A stretch of DNA of 8,489 nucleotides. Source: Acetobacteraceae bacterium. Its GTDB lineage: Bacteria; Pseudomonadota; Alphaproteobacteria; Acetobacterales; Acetobacteraceae. The DNA lies in the NCBI GenBank assembly GCA_027306955.1, contig DAHUXX010000180.1:1-8489 (forward strand). Reading direction: 5' to 3'. Shown in pieces: positions 1 to 7,271 of the stretch. The position numbers were made by a program, and so were the translations under genes. Numbering within the stretch: position 1 is the first letter of the stretch; each line of letters opens with the position of its first letter. A model generated the notes under the pieces. That model made no database searches. It was not told where the DNA came from and saw only the letters and a program-made list of their open reading frames with translations.

Positions 1-454
1 CGGGATAGTCGAGCAGCTCGTCGACCGGCCAGTTCTTCACCCGCGGCCGGTCGTCGGCGTGCGCCACGATCCATCGCGACCGCAGCGCGGCGGCGAGCCA
101 TGCGTGCCGGTTGTCGCCGGGCAGGATCGCGAGGTCGAACCCGTCCTGGCGCAGCATCGCCGCGACCGTCGCGAAGCGGCGCGGGTGATAGGGCCAGACG
201 ACGACGCCGTAGGGAGGCGCAGCATAGAGCGGCAGCATCGGCAGGGTGCTCAGCAGCACGATCTCCGTCGCCGGATAGCGTTCGCGCAGCTTCGCCAGCA
301 GCGCGGTCACCAGGATGGCATCGCCCAGCCGCAGGTGCGGCGCCACGAGAATTCGCCTGGGCTCGTCCGGGCGGGTTCGCGCCCGCCGGTCCGAGAGGCG
401 CACGCGAAGCGCCCGCAGGACGATACGAACCAGCGATGGAATCTCACTGTCCAA
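1..454 (-). CDS. Glycosyltransferase family 9 (heptosyltransferase-like), 3' part outside the window
   Basis: The 151 visible residues match the N-terminal half of GT9 enzymes, which move heptose or a related sugar from a nucleotide donor onto lipopolysaccharide core or another envelope glycan at the inner face of the membrane. Seen: a basic leader (residues 1-33), then RRILVAPHLRLGDAILVT (33-50), the usual first Rossmann strand and glycine-loop region, followed by LLAKLRERYP and a second strand EIVLLSTLPMLPLYA. Residues 107-131 (FDLAILPGDNRHAWLA onward) are also typical of the family. The catalytic C-terminal domain is off the window. No in-frame ATG precedes the conserved region. I chose TTG at 454 because a match to the extended ribosome-binding sequence lies just upstream; GTG at 475 is the alternative. 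It follows mtnP on the same strand after about 51 bases. Family call is firm, the acceptor unknown, the start uncertain. Confidence 0.8.
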   Translation of the reverse strand, partial: MDSEIPSLVRIVLRALRVRLSDRRARTRPDEPRRILVAPHLRLGDAILVTALLAKLRERYPATEIVLLSTLPMLPLYAAPPYGVVVWPYHPRRFATVAAMLRQDGFDLAILPGDNRHAWLAAALRSRWIVAHADDRPRVKNWPVDELLDYP

Positions 455-459
455 GGACC

Positions 460-468
460 GATCACCCC
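460..468 (-). promoter_or_regulatory. Extended Shine-Dalgarno site for the left GT9 gene
   Basis: On the minus strand this reads GGGGTGATC. Its GGTGATC part is complementary to the extended 16S rRNA tail (the full consensus is GGAGGTGATC). It lies 5 bases before the TTG codon at 454, with the G-rich core 10 bases away. It is the main reason for preferring that non-ATG start. Confidence 0.45.
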
Positions 469-487
469 GCGCCACGTCGGCGACGAA

Positions 488-503
488 CCGGGCCGAAGCC
501 CGG
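488..503 (-). terminator. UUCG-tetraloop hairpin just after mtnP (stability or weak termination element)
   Basis: The minus-strand transcript reads CCGGGC-TTCG-GCCCGG, a perfect 6-bp G+C stem closed C-G on a UUCG loop, a class of unusually stable RNA tetraloop. It begins two bases after the mtnP stop codon. No U-run follows, so a strong intrinsic terminator is unlikely. It could partly separate the pet/mtnP transcript from the GT9 gene or protect the 3' end of the message. Confidence 0.4.
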
Positions 504-505
504 GG

Positions 506-1387
<882 letters not shown>

Positions 1388-1401
1388 GCCGGGAACCCGG
1401 C
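1388..1401 (-). other. Hairpin filling the petC-mtnP gap
   Basis: The minus strand reads GCCGGGTTCCCGGC, which can form a 5-bp G+C stem (GCCGG/CCGGC) with a 4-base loop. It occupies nearly the whole 16-base gap and touches the mtnP GTG codon. Where a ribosome-binding site would be expected there is only this structure. It could restrain mtnP translation or make it depend on ribosomes arriving from petC. The effect is inferred. Confidence 0.4.
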
Positions 1402-1403
1402 GC

Positions 1404-2177
1404 TCAGTGCTCGACGTCCGACCACACCTTCCGCTTCACCGCGTAGGTCAGGCCGGTGAGGAGCGCGAGGAAGATCACGATGTGCACGCCCATCCGCTTG
1501 CGCGCCTCCATCTCCGGGTTGGAGACGAAGTAGAGGAACGTGGTGAGGTCCCTGGCTTCCTGGTCGAGCGTCGCCTTCGTGCCGTCCGTGTAGGTCACCT
1601 GGTCCGGCTGCAGCGGCGGCGGCATGTGGATCAGGTGCCCGGGGAAGTACTCGTTGTAGTAGAGGCCGGAGGGCACCCGCACGCCGGATGGCGGCTTCGT
1701 GTAGCCGGTCAGAATGGCGTAGATGTAGTCGGGCCCGCCGGCGCGCGCATCCACCAGCACCGACTGGTCGGGCGGCACCACGCCGTCATTGGCGGCCTTC
1801 GCCGCCTCCTCGTTCGGGAACGGGCTCGCGAAGGCGTCGGACGGCAGGCCAGGGCGCGTGCCCGCCGTGCCGTCGCTCTTGATCATCGGCACGTCGACGG
1901 AGGCGGCAATGGCCTTGATCTGCGCCTCGGTGAAGCCGATGCCCGCGAGGTCGCGGTAGTGTACGTACTTCATCGCGTGGCAGGCGGAGCAGACGTCCTT
2001 GTAGACCAGGAAGCCGCGCTGCGCCGAGGCGCGATCGAAGGTGCCGAACGGTCCGTTGAAGCTCCAGTTCAACTGCGGCAGCGGCGGGGTTTCCTGGGCA
2101 CGGGCGACGCCCGGCAGGAGCAGGGTGGGCAGGACCAGCGCACCGGCCGCGAGCGCGGCGCTGAGGAAGTTTCGCAT
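1404..2177 (-). CDS. petC: Cytochrome c1 of the cytochrome bc1 complex
   Basis: Cytochrome c1 takes electrons from the Rieske centre and passes them to a soluble or membrane cytochrome c, with its heme domain in the periplasm. The 257-residue product has a Sec signal peptide (residues 1-27, likely cut after ARA-27), the heme-c attachment motif CSACH at 63-67, the region around the second axial ligand (HLIHMPPPL, Met185), and one C-terminal membrane helix (about 230-247) ending in a basic KRK stop-transfer. All parts of a complete c1 are present. The ATG at 2177 shares one base with the petB TGA stop (TGATG), and a GGAG lies 8 bases upstream (2186-2189), so translation is probably coupled to petB. 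A longer open frame running upstream to 3179 is only out-of-frame petB sequence. Confidence 0.95.
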   Translation of the reverse strand: MRNFLSAALAAGALVLPTLLLPGVARAQETPPLPQLNWSFNGPFGTFDRASAQRGFLVYKDVCSACHAMKYVHYRDLAGIGFTEAQIKAIAASVDVPMIKSDGTAGTRPGLPSDAFASPFPNEEAAKAANDGVVPPDQSVLVDARAGGPDYIYAILTGYTKPPSGVRVPSGLYYNEYFPGHLIHMPPPLQPDQVTYTDGTKATLDQEARDLTTFLYFVSNPEMEARKRMGVHIVIFLALLTGLTYAVKRKVWSDVEH

Positions 2178-3445
2178 CACGCACGCTCCATCGGCTTGGC
2201 GGCGGCTGCACCGGGCATTGGGCCGCCGCCGGCGAGCACCGGCTTGCTGATGCTCTCCGGCAGTGGCAGCGGGGTCTCGAGCTTGCCCAGCAGCGGCAGG
2301 ATCACGAGGAAGTGGAAGAAGTAGTAGGTGGTCGCGATCCGGCCGAGCAGCACCCAGATGCCTTCGGGCTTGTGGGCGCCCACCTCGCCCAGCACGAACA
2401 CCGCGATCACCAGCAGGAAGATGAACGGCCGGTACAGCGGGCGAAACTTGGCGCTGCGCACCCTCGAGGTATCGAGCCACGGCAGCACGAACAGCACCAG
2501 GATCGAGGAGAACATCAGCGTCACGCCGCCGAGCTTGTTCGGCACCGAGCGCAGGATCGCGTAGAACGGCAGGAAGTACCATTCCGGCACGATCTCGGGC
2601 GGCGTCTGCAGCGGGTTCGCGCGGATGAAGTTGTCCGGCGCCATGAAGAAGCGCGGCGCGAAGAACACCACGATCGCGTAGACGAGGAAGAAGACGCAGA
2701 TCCCGACGCTGTCCTTGACCGTGTAGTAGGGGTGGAACGGCACCGTGTCCTGCGGGCCCTTCACGTCGATCCCGAGCGGGTTGTTGGAGCCGGTGATGTG
2801 CAGCGCCACGACGTGGAAGAAGACCACGCCGATCAGCACGAACGGCAGGAGGTAGTGCAGCGCGAAGAAGCGGTTCAGCGTCGGGTTGCCGACCGAGAAG
2901 CCGCCCCACAGCCAGGTGGTGATGTGGTTGCCCACATAGGGGATCGCGGAGAACAGGTTGGTGATGACGGTGGCACCCCAGAAGGACATCTGCCCCCACG
3001 GCAGCACGTAGCCCATGAAGGCGGTGGCCATCATCAGCAGCAGGATGATCACGCCGAGCATCCACAGCAGCTCGCGCGGGTATTTGTAGGACCCGTAGTA
3101 GAGCCCGCGGAACAGGTGCACGTAGACCACGATGAAGAACATCGTGGCACCGTTGGCGTGGATGTAGCGCAGCAACCACCCGTAATTGACGTCGCGCATG
3201 ATGGTCTGGATCGACGCGTAGGCCATGTGCGTGTTCGGCACGTAGTGCATCGCGAGCAGCACGCCGGTGGCGATCATCACCATCAGCTGCACGGTCGCGA
3301 TCGCCCCGAAATTCCAGAAGTAGTTGAAATTCTTCGGCGTCGGAAAGACCGCGTATTCCCGGTTCATCAGCGTGATGACGGGCAGGCGGGTGTCTACCCA
3401 GCGCAGCACCGGGTTCTTGATTTCGGACTTGTACAGGCCGGCCAT
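2177..3445 (-). CDS. petB: Cytochrome b of the cytochrome bc1 complex
   Basis: This is the diheme membrane core of quinol:cytochrome c oxidoreductase, carrying the Qo and Qi quinone sites. The 422-residue product is of full bacterial length with the eight expected membrane helices. Four heme-ligand histidines are in place with the diagnostic 14-residue spacing: His96 (RYIHANGA) and His110 (VYVHLFRG), then His197 (FFALHYLLPF) and His211 (FFHVVALH). The Qo-site PEWY motif is at 287-290. The start is ATG at 3445 with GGAG (3453-3456) 7 bases upstream. It lies 43 bases after the petA remnant and overlaps petC by one base. The last 20 or so residues are a loose Ala/Gly/Pro tail. Nothing in the gene suggests decay, in sharp contrast to petA. 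Confidence 0.97.
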   Translation of the reverse strand: MAGLYKSEIKNPVLRWVDTRLPVITLMNREYAVFPTPKNFNYFWNFGAIATVQLMVMIATGVLLAMHYVPNTHMAYASIQTIMRDVNYGWLLRYIHANGATMFFIVVYVHLFRGLYYGSYKYPRELLWMLGVIILLLMMATAFMGYVLPWGQMSFWGATVITNLFSAIPYVGNHITTWLWGGFSVGNPTLNRFFALHYLLPFVLIGVVFFHVVALHITGSNNPLGIDVKGPQDTVPFHPYYTVKDSVGICVFFLVYAIVVFFAPRFFMAPDNFIRANPLQTPPEIVPEWYFLPFYAILRSVPNKLGGVTLMFSSILVLFVLPWLDTSRVRSAKFRPLYRPFIFLLVIAVFVLGEVGAHKPEGIWVLLGRIATTYYFFHFLVILPLLGKLETPLPLPESISKPVLAGGGPMPGAAAAKPMERA

Positions 3446-3488
3446 GTCGTTGCTCCGGAAAGTGTTCGGCGGGCGGAAGGTCGGCCGC

Positions 3489-3728
3489 TCAGCCGATCCT
3501 GGTCTTGCTGTCGGTCTCGAACGCGTGGGGCGGCGGGCTCAGGGGCGGCGGGCCGCGCCGCATCCGGCCCGCGGTGTCGTACTGGCGGTGATGGCAGGGG
3601 AGGAACCCGGTGTCGATGCAGGCCCGGCGCGTCGCTTGCGCGGCGCCGGCGCCGGTCAGCAGCGTAAGGAGATCCTGCCTCGAGGCGTCCGCTTGGGGCG
3701 CGGGTGCGCCATGGGTCGTGGCCGACAT
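3489..3728 (-). pseudogene. petA: Rieske iron-sulfur subunit gene with its central part missing
   Basis: A 79-codon open frame occupies the place of petA, upstream of petB. Residues 1-30 resemble a Rieske N-terminus (MSATTHGAP, then RQDLLTLLTGAGAA, the usual Tat signal and membrane-anchor start). Residues 46-79 resemble the C-terminal end (PCHHRQYDTAGRMRRGPPPL through AFETDSKTRIG). A normal protein has about 175-190 residues, so roughly 100 are absent. Lost are all of box 1 (CTHLGC, with two ligands and a disulfide cysteine) and the rest of the membrane helix. In box 2 the usual CPCHGS reads LPCHHR, so the ligand cysteine is also gone. The Tat twin arginine reads RQ. This product cannot hold a [2Fe-2S] cluster. 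The ATG at 3728 has AAGGA (3735-3739) 6 bases upstream, and the frame is open throughout. It could be a decaying gene, a retained leader peptide, or a misassembly. Confidence 0.85.
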
Positions 3729-3805
3729 CGTCCGTCCTTGTTCGCCTGTCCGTGGGCTGCACCCCCGGATCGTCGCCTGGGCCACGGCGCGGCCGCGGCG
3801 AAAGC

Positions 3806-3834
3806 TTCTTAGGAGCCGTTTTTCGCGACTGCAA
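3806..3834 (-). promoter_or_regulatory. Predicted sigma70-type promoter for the petA remnant-petB-petC-mtnP run
   Basis: On the minus strand TTGCAG (-35, 3829-3834) and TAAGAA (-10, 3806-3811) are separated by exactly 17 bases. This lies in the most A+T-rich part of the gap between the divergent petA remnant and hemF. Transcription would begin near 3799, giving a leader of about 70 bases before the ATG at 3728. On the opposite strand GATATT (3847-3852) is a possible hemF -10, but no good -35 accompanies it. Confidence 0.5.
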
Positions 3835-3897
3835 CATGCCGTCCACGATATTTGGCGAGGGGCTTCGCGCCGGGTCGCGTCCGGGCGAGACTGGGGC

Positions 3898-4803
3898 ATG
3901 CCACAGACCGCCTCGCCCCAGCCCAGCGCCGCCCCGCCGCACGCCGCCCTGCGGCCAGCCGCGCGCGCCTGGTTCGAGGCGCTGAGAGACCGGATCTGTG
4001 CTGAATTCGAGGCGATCGAGGCCGAATCGGGCTCCGGCGCGCGCTTCGTCCGCACCCCCTGGGAGCGCGATGCCAACCCGGACGGCAGCGCCGCCGGTCC
4101 TGGAGGTGGCGGCGGGGGGGTGATGAGCCTGATGCGCGGGCGCGTGTTCGAGAAGGTCGGCGTTAATGTCTCCACCGTGTCGGGGGAGTTCAGCGAGACG
4201 TTCCGCGCCTCCATCCCCGGCGCCGCCGAGGACCCCCGGTTCTGGGCCTCCGGCATCTCGCTCGTCGCCCACATGGCGAGCCCGCGCGTGCCGGCGGCGC
4301 ATTTCAACACCAGGATGCTGGTCACGACGCAGGGCTGGTTCGGCGGCGGCGGCGACCTCACGCCCATGCGCCTCGAGACGGCGGAGGCGGTGGCGGACGC
4401 GGCCGATTTCCACGCCGCCTTCAGCGCCGCCTGCGACCGCCACGACCCTGCCTACTACCCCCGCTTCAAGGAATGGTGCGACCGCTATTTCTACCTGCCG
4501 CACCGCGGCGAGCCGCGCGGCGCCGGCGGCATCTTCTTCGATCATTTCGACAGCGGCGACGCGGAACGGGACTTCGCCTTCGTCCGTGACGTCGGCGAGG
4601 CGTTCCTCGCCGCCTACCCCGCCATCGTCCGCCGCCGCTGCCGCGAGCCATGGACCGAGGCGGAGCGCGCGCACCAGCTCGTCCGCCGCGGCCGCTACGT
4701 GGAGTTCAACCTGCTCTACGATCGCGGCACGCTGTTCGGCCTCAGGACCGGCGGCAACGTCGAGGCCATCCTGATGAGCATGCCGCCAGAGGTGCGGTGG
4801 TAG
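3898..4803 (+). CDS. hemF: Oxygen-dependent coproporphyrinogen III oxidase
   Basis: HemF uses O2 to decarboxylate two propionates of coproporphyrinogen III, giving protoporphyrinogen IX, a late cytosolic step of heme synthesis. The 301-residue product has normal length and the family landmarks: FVRTPWER (50-57), a glycine-rich stretch and VFEKVGVNVSTVSGEF (83-98), HFNTRML (135-141), WFGGGGDLTPMRL (147-159), YFYLPHRGEPRGAGGIFFDHF (197-217) and the C-terminal VEFNLLYDRGTLFGLRTGG (268-286) ending close to PPEVRW. ATG at 3898 is the only in-frame Met near the conserved part; extending further upstream would run into antisense petA sequence. The ribosome-binding site is poor: a GGGG only one base before the ATG. 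It is transcribed away from the pet operon, whose cytochromes need heme, and converges on the permease gene. The cell must also have other means to make heme if it lives without oxygen. Confidence 0.96.
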   Translation: MPQTASPQPSAAPPHAALRPAARAWFEALRDRICAEFEAIEAESGSGARFVRTPWERDANPDGSAAGPGGGGGGVMSLMRGRVFEKVGVNVSTVSGEFSETFRASIPGAAEDPRFWASGISLVAHMASPRVPAAHFNTRMLVTTQGWFGGGGDLTPMRLETAEAVADAADFHAAFSAACDRHDPAYYPRFKEWCDRYFYLPHRGEPRGAGGIFFDHFDSGDAERDFAFVRDVGEAFLAAYPAIVRRRCREPWTEAERAHQLVRRGRYVEFNLLYDRGTLFGLRTGGNVEAILMSMPPEVRW

Positions 4804-4817
4804 ATGCGGTCGTAGGT

Positions 4818-4831
4818 GCGCTGGCCAGCGC
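4818..4831. terminator. Palindrome between convergent hemF and the permease gene
   Basis: A perfect 14-base palindrome (GCGCTGGCCAGCGC) lies in the 55-base gap between the two convergent stop codons. It can fold as a 5-bp stem with a 4-base loop on either strand. No T-run follows on either side, so it is only a weak candidate for a two-way terminator. Confidence 0.25.
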
Positions 4832-4858
4832 GCTTGCCCTGGCGGTCGGCGCGCGCCG

Positions 4859-5437
4859 TCAGCCGTCGCCCTCGGCGAGCAGCATCACCAGCCCCGAGAG
4901 CACCAGGCTCGCGCCGGCGAGTGCCAGGCCCAGCGCCAGCGTCGCGCGGTCCCCCGGCGCCGCGATCGCAATTCGTGCCGCGATCGTCCGTCCGCCCAGC
5001 ACCAGCACCGCGCCGGCCGTCCCCAGCGCCCGCGCGAACCCTGCCACGCAGGCTCGCGCCAGCGCCGTGCGGCAGGCGCCGGCCAGCAGCCAGCCCCGCC
5101 GCAACGCCCCGATTCCGGTGAGGTAGAGTGCCTGCCCGTAGGCGCCGCGCGCCCGCGCCAGTGCCCGGGACGCGAGCGCGGTCACCCGCGGTGTTGCCAG
5201 CGCCGCCTGCGCCGCCACGAGCAGGGCGATGCTGGGCGGCCGCGCCGGCTGCGTGAGCGCCAGGACGACGAGGCCGATCACCACGCTCGGCATGCCGCGC
5301 CAGGCCTCGACCCCGGAGAGCAGCAAGCCGCGGCCGGGGAACCGCGCCAACCCCCGCGGGATCGCGATCGCGAGCCCGAGCGCCGCGGCGATCGCGCCGC
5401 CGAGCCCCGCCACGATCAGGGTGATGCCGTCGACCAT
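4859..5437 (-). CDS. Small importer-type ABC permease (TupB/ModB-like), without partner genes here
   Basis: The 192-residue, very hydrophobic protein resembles the membrane subunit of binding-protein-dependent importers, closest in feel to tungstate/molybdate permeases. Seen: membrane helices at about 5-27, 51-63, 69-83, 130-148 and 167-187; GMPSVVIGLVVLAL at 48-61; and GFARALGTAGAVLVLGG at 133-149, matching the family pattern GFxRAxGExGAxxxxGG except for Thr140 where Glu is usual. The cytoplasmic loop that normally docks the ATPase (an EAA-type motif) reads GQALYLTGIGALRRG (101-115), which is degenerate. It is shorter than the usual 220 or more residues because an N-terminal segment is missing. 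The ATG at 5437 is 10 bases after the exporter stop, behind a G-run. No binding protein or importer ATPase is nearby. It may be a relic or work with subunits coded elsewhere. Confidence 0.65.
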   Translation of the reverse strand: MVDGITLIVAGLGGAIAAALGLAIAIPRGLARFPGRGLLLSGVEAWRGMPSVVIGLVVLALTQPARPPSIALLVAAQAALATPRVTALASRALARARGAYGQALYLTGIGALRRGWLLAGACRTALARACVAGFARALGTAGAVLVLGGRTIAARIAIAAPGDRATLALGLALAGASLVLSGLVMLLAEGDG

Positions 5438-5447
5438 CGTCCCCCCA

Positions 5448-7214
5448 TCAGGCCAGCAGTGCCTGGCTGCGCACCAGGCGCGCGTAGAGGCCCCCCTGGT
5501 CCATCAGCGCCGCGTGCGTGCCGGCCTCGACCACGCGCCCGCCCGCCATCGCCACCACCAGGTCCGCGTCGCGCACCGTGGTAAGCCGGTGCGCGACAAC
5601 GATCGTCGTGCGCCCGGCGCGCAGCCGCGCGAGTGCGGCCTGCACCAGCGCCTCGCTCTCGGTGTCGAGCGCGCTGGTGGCCTCGTCGAGCAACAGCACG
5701 CGCGGGTTGCGCAGCAGTGCGCGGGCCAGCGCCACGCGCTGGCGCTGCCCGCCGGAAAGCCGCTGCCCGCCGGGCCCGACGCGGGTGGCGAAGCCCTGCG
5801 GCAGCGTCGCGATGAAGCCGCCTGCCGCCGCCGCCGCCGCCGCCTCGATCTCGGCCTCGCTCGCCCCCGGCCGCCCCATCGCGATGTTGGCGGCGACGGT
5901 GTCGTCGAACAGCAGCGAATCCTGCCCGACATACGCGATCGCGTCGCGCAGGCTCGCGAGCGTCACCGCCCGCACGTCCGCGCCATCCAGCTGCACCGCG
6001 CCGCCCGTCGCCTCCATCAGCCGCGGCAGCAGGGCGAGCGCCGTCGACTTGCCGCCGCCGGAGGGCCCGACGAGGGCCACCATCTTCCCCGGCTCGGCGC
6101 GGAAGGAGAGCCCGTCCAGCGCCACCCGCCCGTCCGGGTAGGCGAAGCGCACGTCCGCGAACACCACCTCGCCGTGCCCGGCCGGAAGAGGCGCGGCCCC
6201 GGCGCGGTCGGCGATCCCCGGCTGCTCGTCGATGACCGCGAAGATGCGCGCGAGCCCCGCCGCCCCTTCCTGCACCGCCGCGTTGAGGCTGCCGAGGGCA
6301 CGGATCGGCCGCGCCGCCAGCAGCAGCGCGGTGACGAAGCCGGTGAAGTTGCCGAGCCCGGAGGCGCCGGTCGCCGAGCGCCAGCCGGCGAAGCCGATGA
6401 CGGCGGCAACCGCGGCGCCGCCCAGCACCTCCAGCATCGGGTCCAGCACCGCGCGGGTGCGGATCATGCGCATCAGGTTGCGCTGCAGGATCGCGAAGGT
6501 GCCGGCCGCTCGCGCGACCTCCGCCTCCTCCAGCCGGTAGGCGCGCACCGTGCGCGCCTGGGCGAAGCTCTCCGTGAGCATCGCCGAGGCATCGCCGACG
6601 CTCGCCTGCATCCGGCCGGAGGCGTTGCGGATGCGCTTGCCCACGCGCTGGATCGGCAGCGCCGCGAGCGGGTAGAGCAGGGCGGCGATCAGGCACAGCG
6701 TCCAGTCCATCCACAGCATCGAGGCGACGAGCGCCACCAGCGTCACCGCGTCCCCCGCGCCGGAGACCGCGCGCACCGCGGCGTCGCGGATGGTGTTGGC
6801 GTCCGTCGTGAAGCGTGCCGCGAGCTGCGCCGGTGCCTCGCGCTCGACACGCTGCAGGTCCGCCCGCACCAGGTGGGCGAACATCCCCTCCTGCAGGCCA
6901 CGCACCACGGAAAGCACCAGGGACTGCACGGTGATCGATTGGAAATACTGCGCCAGCGCCTTGATGCTGGTGATCGCGACGATGAGCACCGGCACCTGGT
7001 AGAGGATGCGCGGGTCGTGGTTGTCGAACATGTTGAAGGCGTGGCGGATGACCAGCGGGTAGGCGCCCTGCGCCAGCGCCAGCAGCAGGGTCAGCGCCCC
7101 GACCGCGAGGACCAGCGTCCTGCGCGGCCAGACCTGCTCGCGCAGCAGCCGGCGCACCAGCACGCGCGCGTCGGCGCGGGCCTCGGGGTGCGGTTCGCTC
7201 GGTTGCGCGTCCAT
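5448..7214 (-). CDS. MsbA-like ABC exporter (fused membrane and ATPase domains)
   Basis: This 588-residue half-transporter should dimerise in the inner membrane and flip or export a lipid-linked substrate using ATP. The membrane domain (about 30-325) begins with helices near 33-55 and 71-92. The ATPase domain (about 348-588) has an A-loop Tyr359, Walker A GPSGGGKST (383-391), Q-loop Gln431, signature LSGGQRQR (486-493), Walker B VLLLDEAT (506-513, catalytic Glu511), a D-loop SALD and the H-loop His542. All catalytic parts are intact. ATG at 7214 is the first possible start: an in-frame TAG lies 12 bases upstream. No Shine-Dalgarno is obvious. It follows the split-barrel gene by 57 bases. With GT9 genes at both ends of the window, lipid A or another glycolipid is a plausible cargo, but family resemblance alone does not fix it. 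Confidence 0.93.
   Translation of the reverse strand: MDAQPSEPHPEARADARVLVRRLLREQVWPRRTLVLAVGALTLLLALAQGAYPLVIRHAFNMFDNHDPRILYQVPVLIVAITSIKALAQYFQSITVQSLVLSVVRGLQEGMFAHLVRADLQRVEREAPAQLAARFTTDANTIRDAAVRAVSGAGDAVTLVALVASMLWMDWTLCLIAALLYPLAALPIQRVGKRIRNASGRMQASVGDASAMLTESFAQARTVRAYRLEEAEVARAAGTFAILQRNLMRMIRTRAVLDPMLEVLGGAAVAAVIGFAGWRSATGASGLGNFTGFVTALLLAARPIRALGSLNAAVQEGAAGLARIFAVIDEQPGIADRAGAAPLPAGHGEVVFADVRFAYPDGRVALDGLSFRAEPGKMVALVGPSGGGKSTALALLPRLMEATGGAVQLDGADVRAVTLASLRDAIAYVGQDSLLFDDTVAANIAMGRPGASEAEIEAAAAAAAGGFIATLPQGFATRVGPGGQRLSGGQRQRVALARALLRNPRVLLLDEATSALDTESEALVQAALARLRAGRTTIVVAHRLTTVRDADLVVAMAGGRVVEAGTHAALMDQGGLYARLVRSQALLA
5824..5844 (-). repeat. (GCC)7 trinucleotide repeat inside the ABC exporter gene
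   Basis: Seven tandem GCC units on the plus strand correspond to seven consecutive alanine codons (residues 458-464, six GCG and one GCA) in the helical subdomain of the ATPase. Unit gain or loss would keep the reading frame. Confidence 0.85.
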
Positions 7215-7271
7215 CGCGGCCGTCTAGCAGCGCCGCCCCCTCTCGTCACGGCACCGCCGCCGGGACGCAGT

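Noticed and set aside
1404..3179. A 591-codon minus-strand reading that would extend cytochrome c1 far upstream.
   Set aside because: The upstream part is out-of-frame petB sequence; a signal peptide, ribosome-binding site and TGATG overlap fix the petC start at 2177.
3598..3660. Possibility that the short petA frame hides a frameshift with the missing Rieske middle in another frame.
   Set aside because: Only 240 bases separate start and stop, and both ends are in the same frame; there is no room for the missing 300 or so bases.
2312..3667. A 451-codon plus-strand open frame opposite petB and the petA remnant.
   Set aside because: His/Asp/Glu/Arg-rich shadow of cytochrome b codons with no family features.
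3610..3897. In-frame extension of hemF upstream to 3610.
   Set aside because: It would read antisense through the petA remnant and the intergenic promoter; conserved HemF sequence begins after the ATG at 3898.
3394..4674. Two minus-strand open frames (3394-4674 and 3489-4367) running opposite hemF into the pet genes.
   Set aside because: Their upstream parts are antisense to hemF. Only the last 79 codons of the second are meaningful, as the Rieske remnant.
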